Assembly: GCA_963682175.1 (NCBI GenBank) | Contig: OY821789.1 | Span: 32,556,188 to 32,620,187, forward strand | From: Triglochin maritima | Taxonomy: Eukaryota > Streptophyta > Magnoliopsida > Alismatales > Juncaginaceae | Direction of reading: 5' to 3' | DNA length: 64,000 bases | Shown here: positions 37,201 to 47,004 of the stretch, one piece after another | How the letters are laid out: each line of letters starts with the position of its first letter | Position numbering within the stretch: position 1 is the first letter of the stretch | Notes under the pieces: generated by a model | What the model was told of the DNA's origin: nothing | The model's input: only the letters and a program-made list of their open reading frames with translations | The model's database searches: none | Made by a program: the position numbers and the translations under genes

Positions 37201-38334
37201 GATGATGACCTGGTGGCAAATGGATCTTCTCTATCTGACTTTGGGGATGACAGTTTTGTAATTGGCAGCTGGGAGGCAAAAGAAGTTGTAAGCCGTGATG
37301 GGCACATGAAGCTTTCCTCCCAAGTCTTCTTTGCATCCATTGATCAGAGGAGCGAACGTGCTGCTGGCGAGAGCGCATGTGCTGTCCTTGTGGCTGTCAT
37401 TGCCGATTGGTTCCAAAATAATCAAGCTCTAATGCCCATCCGGTCACAATTCGATAGTCTTATTCATGATGGTTCTTCAGAGTGGAGACGGTTGTGCAAG
37501 AATGAAACATATTTAGTGCATTTCCCCGACAAGCATTTTGACCTTGAAACTGTCGTACAAGCAAAGATCCGCCCACTGTCTGTGACCCAAAGCAAATCCT
37601 TCATCGGATTCTTCCATCCAGAAGGAGTCACCGACGACAATGACAGCTTCGAGTTCTTGCGTGGGGCAATGTCATTTGACAGCATATGGGAACATATCAG
37701 CAAGGTAGCATCAAATTGCCCAGCAGATGGAACCCCACAACTCTACATCGTGAGTTGGAACGACCACTTCTTCATCCTTAAGGTTGAGCCTGATGCTTAT
37801 TACATCATTGACACCCTCGGGGAAAGGCTTTACGAGGGTTGCGACCAGGCTTACATCCTAAAATTTGACAAGAACACGTCGATTCATACAATGCCACCCG
37901 AGGAAAAACCAACAGGTGCTGAATCTAGTAAACCCCAGAAGAACAAGGATTCATCCTCTGGAGAATTATCAGACAGTAGCCAAAAATCCAAGAAGAACGT
38001 AGATTCCGGTGGAGAAATGGAAGGATGCAAAGACGATGACGAAAACGACAAAAAAGGAGGGGAGTTGGTGTGCCAGGGGAAGGAGTCATGCAAGGAGTAC
38101 ATCAAAAACTTCCTGGCTTCCATTCCCATAAGAGAGCTGCAGGACGACATGAAGAAGGGTCTAATGTGTTCCTCCGTACCGATACATCACCGCCTCCAGG
38201 TCGAGTTTAACTACACTCAGTTATCAGAGGAAACTGAGGTGGTGACTGAGTTAGCAAGCAGGAATGCTGGTGGCATTGTTGCCCAACAGGCAATTGAGAT
38301 GGTGGCTGCGGTGGAGGAAATTGCTGCTGCATAA
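34263..38334 (+). CDS. NT-type C2 (EEIG1/EHBP1-like) domain protein
   Basis: Plant protein with an N-terminal NT-type C2 domain, a module that in known relatives links membranes, actin or organelle positioning; its exact role here is unknown. Exons 34263-34589, 35862-36014, 36296-36946 and 37189-38334, all phase 0, give 758 aa. The start at 34263 (MKLPLPLPLPWAS) was chosen because the C2 begins shortly after (KKFHLKLVILRLSDLP); an in-frame upstream ATG at 34167 would add a low-complexity leader. The C2 spans about residues 12-185 (WKGPK, WNEEFEF, PWEVAFSV, GTALLNLSEFA). Residues 200-400 are acidic, Ser-rich and probably disordered. About 418-605 form a compact conserved-looking domain with C441, H570 and D585 in a papain-like order. 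The tail has a charged linker (about 615-680) and a final helix. The donor of intron 1 (AAT|GTTGGT) is weak. Confidence 0.88.
34662..35150 (+). repeat. degenerate tandem repeat in intron 1 of the C2 gene
   Basis: Five copies of a core like TTGATCTTTGATGGGTCGGT followed by GGAATTTTGGGG, at about 34662, 34750, 34850, 34975 and 35115, period roughly 80-140 bp. It begins about 70 bp after the 5' splice site. Confidence 0.7.
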
Positions 38335-39012
38335 TATCGGTTGGCGTTATACTAACTAAATGTACAGGAAACAGGGAGTACTTACTTGATCATAAGAAAT
38401 ATATATACATGGATATATATATTTTTGGCTCAAATGAAGCAAAGGTATGTGAGAAGAGTGAGTGAGTTTGTCTTGTTTGTTGTCAACTAATGGCAGTGGT
38501 GTGATGAAATGAGGAAATAAGTGAATGGTCGTTCATGTGTATATGTGCATCCTAGAGAAGCTTGTGTTTGTTTTGTTTGTTTTTTCCTTTCAAAATTTCC
38601 TTTTCTTTGTTGATAGCTTATGTAATGTCTGATATGTCTCAAAGCATGGTTGCAGTGTTTGTGTTTTGCTTTCATGTTGTTCTAAGTATGTCATTTGTGT
38701 AGCAATGAGGATTTTGACAGTTTTCGTGCAAAAAAGCGAAGGCAATGATACGAATGTAGGTAAAGAAAAGAGCGTTCTCGCATAAACGTCCCAACACGTA
38801 ATGTCAGCGTAATCTCCACCCAACACTAACCTTCCCATACACACCTCTTCTCAACACCACAAAACTTGCCCCTTTAAAAACCGAAGACAAGGCCCTCCTC
38901 ATCACCAACACATTCCTTCTCGACCGACCGACGCACCACATACTCCGGTAACCGTCGAGAATGACACCCCATCACGGTATATTTTACATGCACGTCCTCT
39001 TAATCGTAAGTC
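38335..39012 (+). other. 3' UTR of the C2 gene and short intergenic spacer
   Basis: GT-rich sequence typical of a plant 3' UTR for about 350 bp, then unremarkable DNA up to the GTTAC target site of the LTR array at 39013-39017. No gene recognised. Confidence 0.5.
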
Positions 39013-39017
39013 GTTAC

Positions 39018-40875
39018 TGTCACCGGTCGTGTTAGGAGTCCTTTAGAGACTCTCAAATTTCAACTTTTTCGAGCTTTGACCCAGCCAAACGCTCTATCCT
39101 CGCAAGGAATAGCCGAAAACACCAACACAACCGCACAACTCTTCGGTTACCCTCAGAGTAGAGAACTAACGGAATAGCCCCCAAAACAAGCACACGCGTA
39201 AACTAAGGTTGCACAACCCTCACAAATTGCCAAACCCCCAAAAGTACCAAATTCCCCACACAAGAACACTGAAAGATGATAGCGGAACAATCTCTTTTAT
39301 TAGATATAGAAAAAACGTCCCAAATGGATTACAATAGATTTCTCGCTCACAAGTCTCTCTCACAGAAACTCTCTCACGCCCAAATCTAAACTCAAACTAT
39401 AGAGGGAATCCTATCTGATCTTGGATGATGATCCTTGATTCAATTCAGATTCAATGCTGATTCGATGGATTTGCACTTATGGGAGGCGTCCCCTTTTTAT
39501 AATGCTTCAAAGTCCTACTTTGTAGCACGGTTGGATGCCACCCAACCCACATTCCTTCGGTTGCAAGAGAATAGCTCTCTATTCTCCCCCATAATAGTTG
39601 TGGATGAATTAGTCCTTAGGAGTCGTTCCCAACTCTTCCTCTATCACGGATTAATTCCCACAAGTAGGCGCCACTTTGTCATAACCGAACCCTTCGGTTT
39701 AGGCTGGCTAGAAACGTGGGAGTCATGTTGTATTTGCTGGAATATATGTCTTCAAAACCGTCCCTCAAAATAGGAAGTTGCGCAAGTGGGTTTGACCCGT
39801 TCAAATCCTTCGCACTCCTCCCGTTCGGTTATGGACCCGTTCCTTAACCGAATCCTACTTTTAAGGAAGTGCATCTTCGATTCCTATTTTCAAGGAATGC
39901 ATGCACCACGACTTTTACTAATTCCAAACCGAATACCTACATGTAAGGAAGACATGTGCGTATTGGGGCTGACCCATTCAGCCCACGCTTCCCTCTTCCT
40001 TCGGTTGGTGGACCAAGTCCATAACCGTCTCCACGAATGTAGCCTCCTCCTTTGACTTGGTCTCCACGCCTTTGTTGGGCTGCCCACGCCTTGCCTGGTC
40101 ACCAATCTCGGTCCTTGCTTCGCCCATGTGTAGTCCTCGTCGGCCTGCACCATCCCCCACCAGTTGACCGGTGATGACTCGTGTTGACTACGATCCTCAC
40201 TTGGTCTCCTTGTGCTGACTTGGTGTTGACTCCTGGTCTTTAGCCTCACAAGCTCCTGCGCCTCCTTCCTAAGCATTGCCCGCTCATGCCCGCCTCCATG
40301 GCGCGCCTAAGTGCTGCCCGGGCACGCTCTCGCACTTCCCAAGTGCTATGCATGTGCCTCACTTGTTGATGCCTTCTGACCCTTGCTTGGGTGTCCCCGG
40401 ACTCCAAGCCTTGGTGCTTTTCCACGCGCCTCGCGCTCCAAGATACCAATCGTGCTATAGGCTTTAGAACATTCGCGCCTTTGCCTCGCTTGCTCATGCT
40501 CGCGCCCCGTGCGTGTGCATGTTGCCTCAGCATAGCCTCCTCGCGCTCGTGCTACGCGCACGTCCTCAGACTAGGCTTTTCGCTCCATGTTTGTAGCCTC
40601 GACTACTTGCCTTCTTGCACGCGCTTTGCCGCTGCCTGCCACTCGATTCCTCCTTCACGCTTCGCCTTGCGTGTGCGCATGCCCGCGCATCTCGAACCTC
40701 CTTGGAGCTTACCTTGCAAAACCCAGGGGGGGTACTTGGGCTACCCCCGTTGCTCACCTCACGCCTCGCGTTTGGTTTGCCTTGTGTGCTTCGTAGTTCC
40801 TTGTGATGCTCCAAGCTCACGAACCCAGCCCGGTATGGCGCACCCTCGGGCATCCTCGATCTCAAGGTGGTGACA
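39018..40875 (-). mobile_element. LTR1 (3' LTR of the array), 1,858 bp
   Basis: Plus-strand ends TGTCACCGGTCG...GGTGGTGACA. It differs from LTR3 at about 15 or more sites by eye. The minus strand carries a TATA-like TATAAAAAG (39493-39501) and, about 195 nt further on, AATAAA (39296-39301), marking the likely U3/R layout. Confidence 0.93.
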
Positions 40876-41944
40876 AATCTCCCCCACCCAACCCATTCGT
40901 CGTCCTCGACGAAGAATAGATTGTGGAGATTAACCTCTCGAATCGATTGGCGACAGACCTTATCCTACAAAGGTCTTGTTGCGTCTCCCCGCAACTATGT
41001 AGGGCTTGAGGACCTCCCCTCTTGAACTCCTCCAAGAATTCCTTCCTGATTTGGATGATGTCCTCCCTCGTTGCCCCTTGGTGTCTTCGGTGCCTTGTGG
41101 GGATACACACCTCGGCTACCGTTTCCAGGTTACACCTTACCCTTATACGCCTCTTCCTCCGATTCAGCACCTTGGCGTATGTTCCCTTGAACGAGTGCTG
41201 AGGGCGCGCCTGCCTCACTGGGTTCCTCCTTAACCCCGCGCTGCCCAGGTTCTCCTCCTCGGAACCTTCGGGTCGCAACAATTTCGTTGCCTCGTGGACG
41301 ACCCCTTCGTCCTCCTCGTGGTCTGGTAGCATATCTCCCCATCCGCTAGCTGGATGTCCCAAGAGATCCTCGACTATCTCTGTGTCCACCTCCCTGAACA
41401 CAATAGGGCTCCACACGCCCTCTTCTTCCTCATGTTCCTCCAGGCTCCACAAACCTACGGGTTCCCTAATATCTTTGTTGAGCTCGAGGGGCCCCGCCTC
41501 CTCGTGGCCTAGCTCCATCCCTAGGATCCCCCGCGTCTCCTGGCTTAAGGCTGCAAGGTGGCAGACTTGCGCCTCTTGTGGTACAACCCCATCTCCCATG
41601 CACTTCACAAAGCATGGTATTGGACCTTCGGCGATAAAGATCCCCCTTAGATGAGCTGCTATCGATACCTTGGCTTGAACGAGGAAATCCATACCTAGGA
41701 TTACCTTGAAATCGTCGAGAGGCACCACCATAAACGTGCTTGTGCCGCTCCAATCTCCCACATCTACTCGTGTGCGTGCAACTCCTGCCACGCTACGAGC
41801 CGCTGAGTTGACGGCCTTAATCTTAGACCCATCCTTGGTCAGCTCCAATCCAATAACTTTGGCCTCTGCTTCAGCTATGAAGTTGTGTGTGGCCCCGGAA
41901 TCCACCATGGCGCGTAGCTTACGCCCATTGATCACAACCTCCAC
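40862..41944 (-). CDS. aspartic protease domain (Pro) of the non-autonomous element, copy 1
   Basis: A 360-codon frame with a retropepsin-like domain near the N-terminus: active site V-D-S-G-A-T-H-N-F and flap-like VILGMDFL. The rest is acidic and unlike RT, RNase H or integrase. It lies in the same frame as gag, separated only by the gag UGA at 42008-42010 and an open 21-codon linker, so the Met at 41944 is merely the first ATG. The natural product may be a Gag-Pro readthrough protein. The stop codon at 40862 lies inside the 3' LTR, after the polypurine tract. Confidence 0.85.
   Translation of the reverse strand: MEVVINGRKLRAMVDSGATHNFIAEAEAKVIGLELTKDGSKIKAVNSAARSVAGVARTRVDVGDWSGTSTFMVVPLDDFKVILGMDFLVQAKVSIAAHLRGIFIAEGPIPCFVKCMGDGVVPQEAQVCHLAALSQETRGILGMELGHEEAGPLELNKDIREPVGLWSLEEHEEEEGVWSPIVFREVDTEIVEDLLGHPASGWGDMLPDHEEDEGVVHEATKLLRPEGSEEENLGSAGLRRNPVRQARPQHSFKGTYAKVLNRRKRRIRVRCNLETVAEVCIPTRHRRHQGATREDIIQIRKEFLEEFKRGGPQALHSCGETQQDLCRIRSVANRFERLISTIYSSSRTTNGLGGGDLSPP
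40876..40894 (-). promoter_or_regulatory. polypurine tract, copy 1
   Basis: The minus strand reads GGGTTGGGTGGGGGAGATT directly before the 3' LTR, the expected plus-strand priming site. Confidence 0.85.
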
Positions 41945-42007
41945 ATAGAGAAGGCTCCCCGAACCTTTCTTAGATCGGATGGCGTTTAGGAGTCTGAGAG
42001 AGCCCGT

Positions 42008-43009
42008 TCATGCCTCTTCTCCAGATCCTTCGCCTTCCTCGGCAACTAGAGCCCCCAATCTCTCCCTCTTGGGGCACTCTCGGGCCATGTGCGGTCCTTT
42101 GCAGATGAAGCATCCACCCGGCGGCTTCTTGTCTTTGTCACCCCTGGCTTGACCCGTCGGTTCACTGCTAGTCCCCCTCCTACCATGTCCCTTCTTTCGG
42201 TTGCCTCCCTTGCTTGGTTCTCCCACACCCTCCTTGGTGCGGTAGTCAACCAAAGCATCCGCAGCAATCAGTGCTGCCTGCAGGTCTCTCACCTTCAAGC
42301 ACCTGAGCTCCACCTGAGCCCACCCTTGGAGTCCTGCCGTGAAGTTGAATAGCTTGTCCTCCTCGGACATGCCCTTCACGTCTAGCATCATAGATTGGAA
42401 GTTCTTAACGTACTCCCGAATCGTCCCTGTATGCTTCAGTTTTCTCAAGGCCTCGCGTGCCATCCACGCGGTGTTGGTAGGGAGGAATTGCCCGCGCAAC
42501 TCCTTGGCCATATCTTCCCAAGCTGTTAGCTCCTCTAACGCTTCATCGGTAGCCCGACTCCTCCACCATAACTTGGCATCGCCAGCTAAGAACATTGCCC
42601 CCAAGGCAACTCGATCTTCCGGTGCTGTAGCCGTGGCCTTGAAGAATTCCTCCATGTCCCAGAGGAAGTTCTCCACCTCCTTCGCATCTCGGGTGCCTGT
42701 GAAGGCCTTTGGCTCGGGCACGCGCAGCCTTCGCGCTCCAAGCTTCCCTTCACCCGACTCCTCGCATAGTTTGGCTATTTCTCCCTTGAGGTCCTCCACG
42801 CGTTCTAGGAGATAATCCTTCGTCTCCTGAACCTCCTTGCGCAGTTCCTCTTCGACCTCTCCAGACGTGACCTCTCCGTCCTCACCACTGCCTGAGATCC
42901 ACATCTCCACATCTCTCATACGAGCCTCCAGCCCGTTGATTCTTTCAGAATTGGACATTGCTTGTCTTGTGGATGTGCGTACGTCCCTCGAACGTAGCTC
43001 TGATACCAT
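42008..43009 (-). CDS. Gag of the non-autonomous element, copy 1
   Basis: 333 codons. An N-terminal coiled-coil region (about residues 20-90) is followed by a retrotransposon Gag core with W-W and LRGQFLP-type signatures (about 100-240), a basic linker, and a C-terminal zinc knuckle C-X2-C-X3-H-X4-C (CFICKGPHMAREC), the spacing common in plant gypsy Gags. The first ATG (43009) overlaps the primer-binding site; Met18 at 42958 (MSNSERINGLEAR) is the more natural start. The protein is identical in copy 2. Confidence 0.9.
   Translation of the reverse strand: MVSELRSRDVRTSTRQAMSNSERINGLEARMRDVEMWISGSGEDGEVTSGEVEEELRKEVQETKDYLLERVEDLKGEIAKLCEESGEGKLGARRLRVPEPKAFTGTRDAKEVENFLWDMEEFFKATATAPEDRVALGAMFLAGDAKLWWRSRATDEALEELTAWEDMAKELRGQFLPTNTAWMAREALRKLKHTGTIREYVKNFQSMMLDVKGMSEEDKLFNFTAGLQGWAQVELRCLKVRDLQAALIAADALVDYRTKEGVGEPSKGGNRKKGHGRRGTSSEPTGQARGDKDKKPPGGCFICKGPHMARECPKRERLGALVAEEGEGSGEEA
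42997..43008 (-). promoter_or_regulatory. primer-binding site, copy 1
   Basis: Minus strand TGGTATCAGAGC, complementary to initiator tRNA-Met, 3 nt inside the LTR2 edge. It overlaps the first ATG of the gag frame (ATGGTATCAGAGC). Confidence 0.92.
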
Positions 43010-43011
43010 CT

Positions 43012-44868
43012 TGTCACCGGTCGTGTTAGGAGTCCTTTAGAGACTCTCAAATTTCAACTTTTCGAGCTTTGGCCCAGCCAAACGCTCTATCCTCGCAAGG
43101 AATAGCCGAAAACACCAACACAACCGCACAACTCTTCGGTTACCCTCAGAGTAGGGAACTAGCGGAATAGCCCCCAAAACAAGCACACGCGGAAACTAAG
43201 GTTGCACAACCCTCACAAATTGCCAAGCCCCCAAACGTCCCAAATTCCCCACACAAGAACACTGAAAGATGATAGCGGAACAATCTCTTTTATTAGATAT
43301 AGAAAAAACGTCCCAAAGGGATTACAATAGATTTCTCGCTCACAAGTCTCTCTCACAGAAACTCTCTCACGCCCAAATCTAAACTCAAACTATAGAGGGA
43401 ATCCTATCTGATCTTGGATGATGATCCTTGATTCAATTCAGATTCAATGCTGATTCGATGGATTTGCACTTATGGGAGGCGTCCCCTTTTTATAATGCTT
43501 CAAAGTCCTACTTTGTAGCACGGTTGGATGCCACCCAACCCACATTCCTTCGGTTGCAAGAGAATAGCTCTCTATTCTCCCCCATAATAGTTGTGGATGA
43601 ATTAGTCCTTAGGAGTCGTTCCCAACTCTTCCTCTATCACGGATTAATTCCCACAAGTAGGCGCCACTTTGTCATAACCAAACCCTTCGGTTTAGGCTGG
43701 CTAGAAACGTGGGAGTCATGTTGTATTTGCTGGAATATATGTCTTCAAAACCGTCCCTCAAAATAGGAAGTTGCGCAAGTGGGTTTGACCCGTTCAAATC
43801 CTTCGCACTCCTCCCGTTCGGTTATGGACCCGTTCCTTAACCGAATCCTACTTTTAAGGAAGTGCATCTTCGATTCCTATTTTCAAGGAATGCATGCACC
43901 ACGACTTTTACTCATTCCAAACCGAATACCTACATGTAAGGAAGACATGTGCGTATTGGGGCTGACTCATTCAGCCCACGCTTCCCTCTTCCTTCGGTTG
44001 GTGGACCAAGTCCATAACCGTCTCCACGAATGTAGCCTCCTCCTTTGACTTGGTCTCCACGCCTTTGTTGGGCTGCCCACGCCTTGCCTGGTCACCAATC
44101 TCGGTCCTTGCTTCGCCCATGTGTAGTCCTCGTCGGCCTGCACCATCCCCCACCAGTTGACCGGTGATGACTCGTGTTGACTACGATCCTCACTTGGTCT
44201 CCTTGTGCTGACTTGGTGTTGACTCCTGGTCTTTAGCCTCACAAGCTCCTGCGCCTCCTTCCTAAGCATTGCCCGCTCATGCCCGCCTCCATGGCGCGCC
44301 TAAGTGCTGCCCGGGCACGCTCTCGCACTTCCCAAGTGCTATGCATGTGCCTCACTTGTTGATGCCTTCTGACCCTTGCTTGGGTGTCCCCGGACTCCAA
44401 GCCTTGGTGCTTTTCCACGCGCCTCGCGCTCCAAGATACCAATCGTGCTATAGGCTTTAGAACATCCGCGCCTTTGCCTCGCTTGCTCATGCTCGCGCCC
44501 CGTGCGTGTGCATGTTGCCTCAGCATAGCCTCCTCGCACTCGTGCTACGCGCACGTCCTCAGACTAGGCTTTTCGCTCCATGTTTGTAGCCTCGACTACT
44601 TGCCTTCTTGCACGCGCTTTGCCACTGCCTGCCACTCGATTCCTCCTTCACGCTTCGCCTTGCGTGTGCGCATGCCCGCGCATCTCGAACCTCCTTGGAG
44701 CTTACCTTGCAAAACCCAGGGGGGGTACTTGGGCTACCCCCGTTGCTCACCTCACGCCTCGCGTTTGGTTTGCCTTGTGTGCTTCGTAGTTCCTTGTGAT
44801 GCTCCAAGCTCACGAACCCAGCCCGGTATGGCGCACCCTCGGGCATCCTCGATCTCAAGGTGGTGACA
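43012..44868 (-). mobile_element. LTR2 (middle LTR, recombinant), 1,857 bp
   Basis: Variants in its left three-quarters agree with LTR3 against LTR1; the right end agrees with LTR1 against LTR3. It carries only about two private changes (in CTCGCACTCG and TTTGCCACTGCC, about 44538 and 44622). TATA-like TATAAAAAG lies at 43486-43494 on the minus strand. Confidence 0.93.
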
Positions 44869-45937
44869 AATCTCCCCCACCCAACCCATTCGTCGTCCTC
44901 GACGAAGAATAGATTGTGGAGATTAACCTCTCGAATCGATTGGCGACAGACCTTATCCTACAAAGGTCTTGTTGCGTCTCCCCGCAACTATGTAGGGCTT
45001 GAGGACCTCCCCTCTTGAACTCCTCCAAGAATTCCTTCCTGATTTGGATGATGTCCTCCCTCGTTGCCCCTTGGTGTCTTCGGTGCCTTGTGGGGATACA
45101 CACCTCGGCTACCGTTTCCAGGTTACACCTTACCCTTATACGCCTCTTCCTCCGATTCAGCACCTTGGCGTATGTTCCCTTGAACGAGTGCTGAGGGCGC
45201 GCCTGCCTCACTGGGTTCCTCCTTAACCCCGCGCTGCCCAGGTTCTCCTCCTCGGAACCTTCGGGTCGCAACAATTTCGTTGCCTCGTGGACGACCCCTT
45301 CGTCCTCCTCGTGGTCTGGTAGCATATCTCCCCATCCGCTAGCTGGATGTCCCAAGAGATCCTCGACTATCTCTGTGTCCACCTCCCTGAACACAATAGG
45401 GCTCCACACGCCCTCTTCTTCCTCATGTTCCTCCAGGCTCCACAAACCTACGGGTTCCCTAATATCTTTGTTGAGCTCGAGGGGCCCCGCCTCCTCGTGG
45501 CCTAGCTCCATCCCTAGGATCCCCCGCGTCTCCTGGCTTAAGGCTGCAAGGTGGCAGACTTGCGCCTCTTGTGGTACAACCCCATCTCCCATGCACTTCA
45601 CAAAGCATGGTATTGGACCTTCGGCGATAAAGATCCCCCTTAGATGAGCTGCTATCGATACCTTGGCTTGAACGAGGAAATCCATACCTAGGATTACCTT
45701 GAAATCGTCGAGAGGCACCACCATAAACGTGCTTGTGCCGCTCCAATCTCCCACATCTACTCGTGTGCGTGCAACTCCTGCCACGCTACGAGCCGCTGAG
45801 TTGACGGCCTTAATCTTAGACCCATCCTTGGTCAGCTCCAATCCAATAACTTTGGCCTCTGCTTCAGCTATGAAGTTGTGTGTGGCCCCGGAATCCACCA
45901 TGGCGCGTAGCTTACGCCCATTGATCACAACCTCCAC
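44855..45937 (-). CDS. aspartic protease domain (Pro), copy 2
   Basis: Same 360-codon frame as copy 1 with identical translation, including D-S-G-A-T-H-N-F. It is again in frame with the upstream gag and separated by one UGA at 46001-46003. The intact duplicate argues that the stop is an inherited feature of the element and not a fresh mutation of one copy, although both copies descend from one insertion. Confidence 0.85.
   Translation of the reverse strand: MEVVINGRKLRAMVDSGATHNFIAEAEAKVIGLELTKDGSKIKAVNSAARSVAGVARTRVDVGDWSGTSTFMVVPLDDFKVILGMDFLVQAKVSIAAHLRGIFIAEGPIPCFVKCMGDGVVPQEAQVCHLAALSQETRGILGMELGHEEAGPLELNKDIREPVGLWSLEEHEEEEGVWSPIVFREVDTEIVEDLLGHPASGWGDMLPDHEEDEGVVHEATKLLRPEGSEEENLGSAGLRRNPVRQARPQHSFKGTYAKVLNRRKRRIRVRCNLETVAEVCIPTRHRRHQGATREDIIQIRKEFLEEFKRGGPQALHSCGETQQDLCRIRSVANRFERLISTIYSSSRTTNGLGGGDLSPP
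44869..44887 (-). promoter_or_regulatory. polypurine tract, copy 2
   Basis: Same purine tract as copy 1, directly before LTR2 on the minus strand. Confidence 0.85.
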
Positions 45938-46000
45938 ATAGAGAAGGCTCCCCGAACCTTTCTTAGATCGGATGGCGTTTAGGAGTCTGAGAGAGCCCGT

Positions 46001-47002
46001 TCATGCCTCTTCTCCAGATCCTTCGCCTTCCTCGGCAACTAGAGCCCCCAATCTCTCCCTCTTGGGGCACTCTCGGGCCATGTGCGGTCCTTTGCAGATG
46101 AAGCATCCACCCGGCGGCTTCTTGTCTTTGTCACCCCTGGCTTGACCCGTCGGTTCACTGCTAGTCCCCCTCCTACCATGTCCCTTCTTTCGGTTGCCTC
46201 CCTTGCTTGGTTCTCCCACACCCTCCTTGGTGCGGTAGTCAACCAAAGCATCCGCAGCAATCAGTGCTGCCTGCAGGTCTCTCACCTTCAAGCACCTGAG
46301 CTCCACCTGAGCCCACCCTTGGAGTCCTGCCGTGAAGTTGAATAGCTTGTCCTCCTCGGACATGCCCTTCACGTCTAGCATCATAGATTGGAAGTTCTTA
46401 ACGTACTCCCGAATCGTCCCTGTATGCTTCAGTTTTCTCAAGGCCTCGCGTGCCATCCACGCGGTGTTGGTAGGGAGGAATTGCCCGCGCAACTCCTTGG
46501 CCATATCTTCCCAAGCTGTTAGCTCCTCTAACGCTTCATCGGTAGCCCGACTCCTCCACCATAACTTGGCATCGCCAGCTAAGAACATTGCCCCCAAGGC
46601 AACTCGATCTTCCGGTGCTGTAGCCGTGGCCTTGAAGAATTCCTCCATGTCCCAGAGGAAGTTCTCCACCTCCTTCGCATCTCGGGTGCCTGTGAAGGCC
46701 TTTGGCTCGGGCACGCGCAGCCTTCGCGCTCCAAGCTTCCCTTCACCCGACTCCTCGCATAGTTTGGCTATTTCTCCCTTGAGGTCCTCCACGCGTTCTA
46801 GGAGATAATCCTTCGTCTCCTGAACCTCCTTGCGCAGTTCCTCTTCGACCTCTCCAGACGTGACCTCTCCGTCCTCACCACTGCCTGAGATCCACATCTC
46901 CACATCTCTCATACGAGCCTCCAGCCCGTTGATTCTTTCAGAATTGGACATTGCTTGTCTTGTGGATGTGCGTACGTCCCTCGAACGTAGCTCTGATACC
47001 AT
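46001..47002 (-). CDS. Gag of the non-autonomous element, copy 2
   Basis: 333 codons, identical in translation to copy 1: coiled coil, Gag core, zinc knuckle CFICKGPHMAREC. It lies next to the 5' LTR (LTR3), so this copy is the one most directly behind a promoter. Preferred start Met18 at 46951. Confidence 0.9.
   Translation of the reverse strand: MVSELRSRDVRTSTRQAMSNSERINGLEARMRDVEMWISGSGEDGEVTSGEVEEELRKEVQETKDYLLERVEDLKGEIAKLCEESGEGKLGARRLRVPEPKAFTGTRDAKEVENFLWDMEEFFKATATAPEDRVALGAMFLAGDAKLWWRSRATDEALEELTAWEDMAKELRGQFLPTNTAWMAREALRKLKHTGTIREYVKNFQSMMLDVKGMSEEDKLFNFTAGLQGWAQVELRCLKVRDLQAALIAADALVDYRTKEGVGEPSKGGNRKKGHGRRGTSSEPTGQARGDKDKKPPGGCFICKGPHMARECPKRERLGALVAEEGEGSGEEA
46990..47001 (-). 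promoter_or_regulatory. primer-binding site, copy 2
   Basis: Minus strand TGGTATCAGAGC, 3 nt inside LTR3. Confidence 0.92.
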
Positions 47003-47004
47003 CT

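Noticed and set aside
40391..40873. 160-codon plus-strand frame, repeated in each LTR at 44384 and 48377
   Set aside because: It lies within LTR U3/R sequence, is Arg/Cys/Pro-rich low complexity, is antisense to the element, and has no recognisable domain.
42339..42815. 158-codon Ser-rich plus-strand frame opposite gag, repeated at 46332
   Set aside because: It is the complement of the Gag coding region. The minus strand has the zinc knuckle and Gag core.
39018..43011. Two independent insertions of the same element side by side
   Set aside because: Only one TSD pair exists, at the outer ends, and the middle LTR is shared and mosaic, which fits recombination and not a second insertion.
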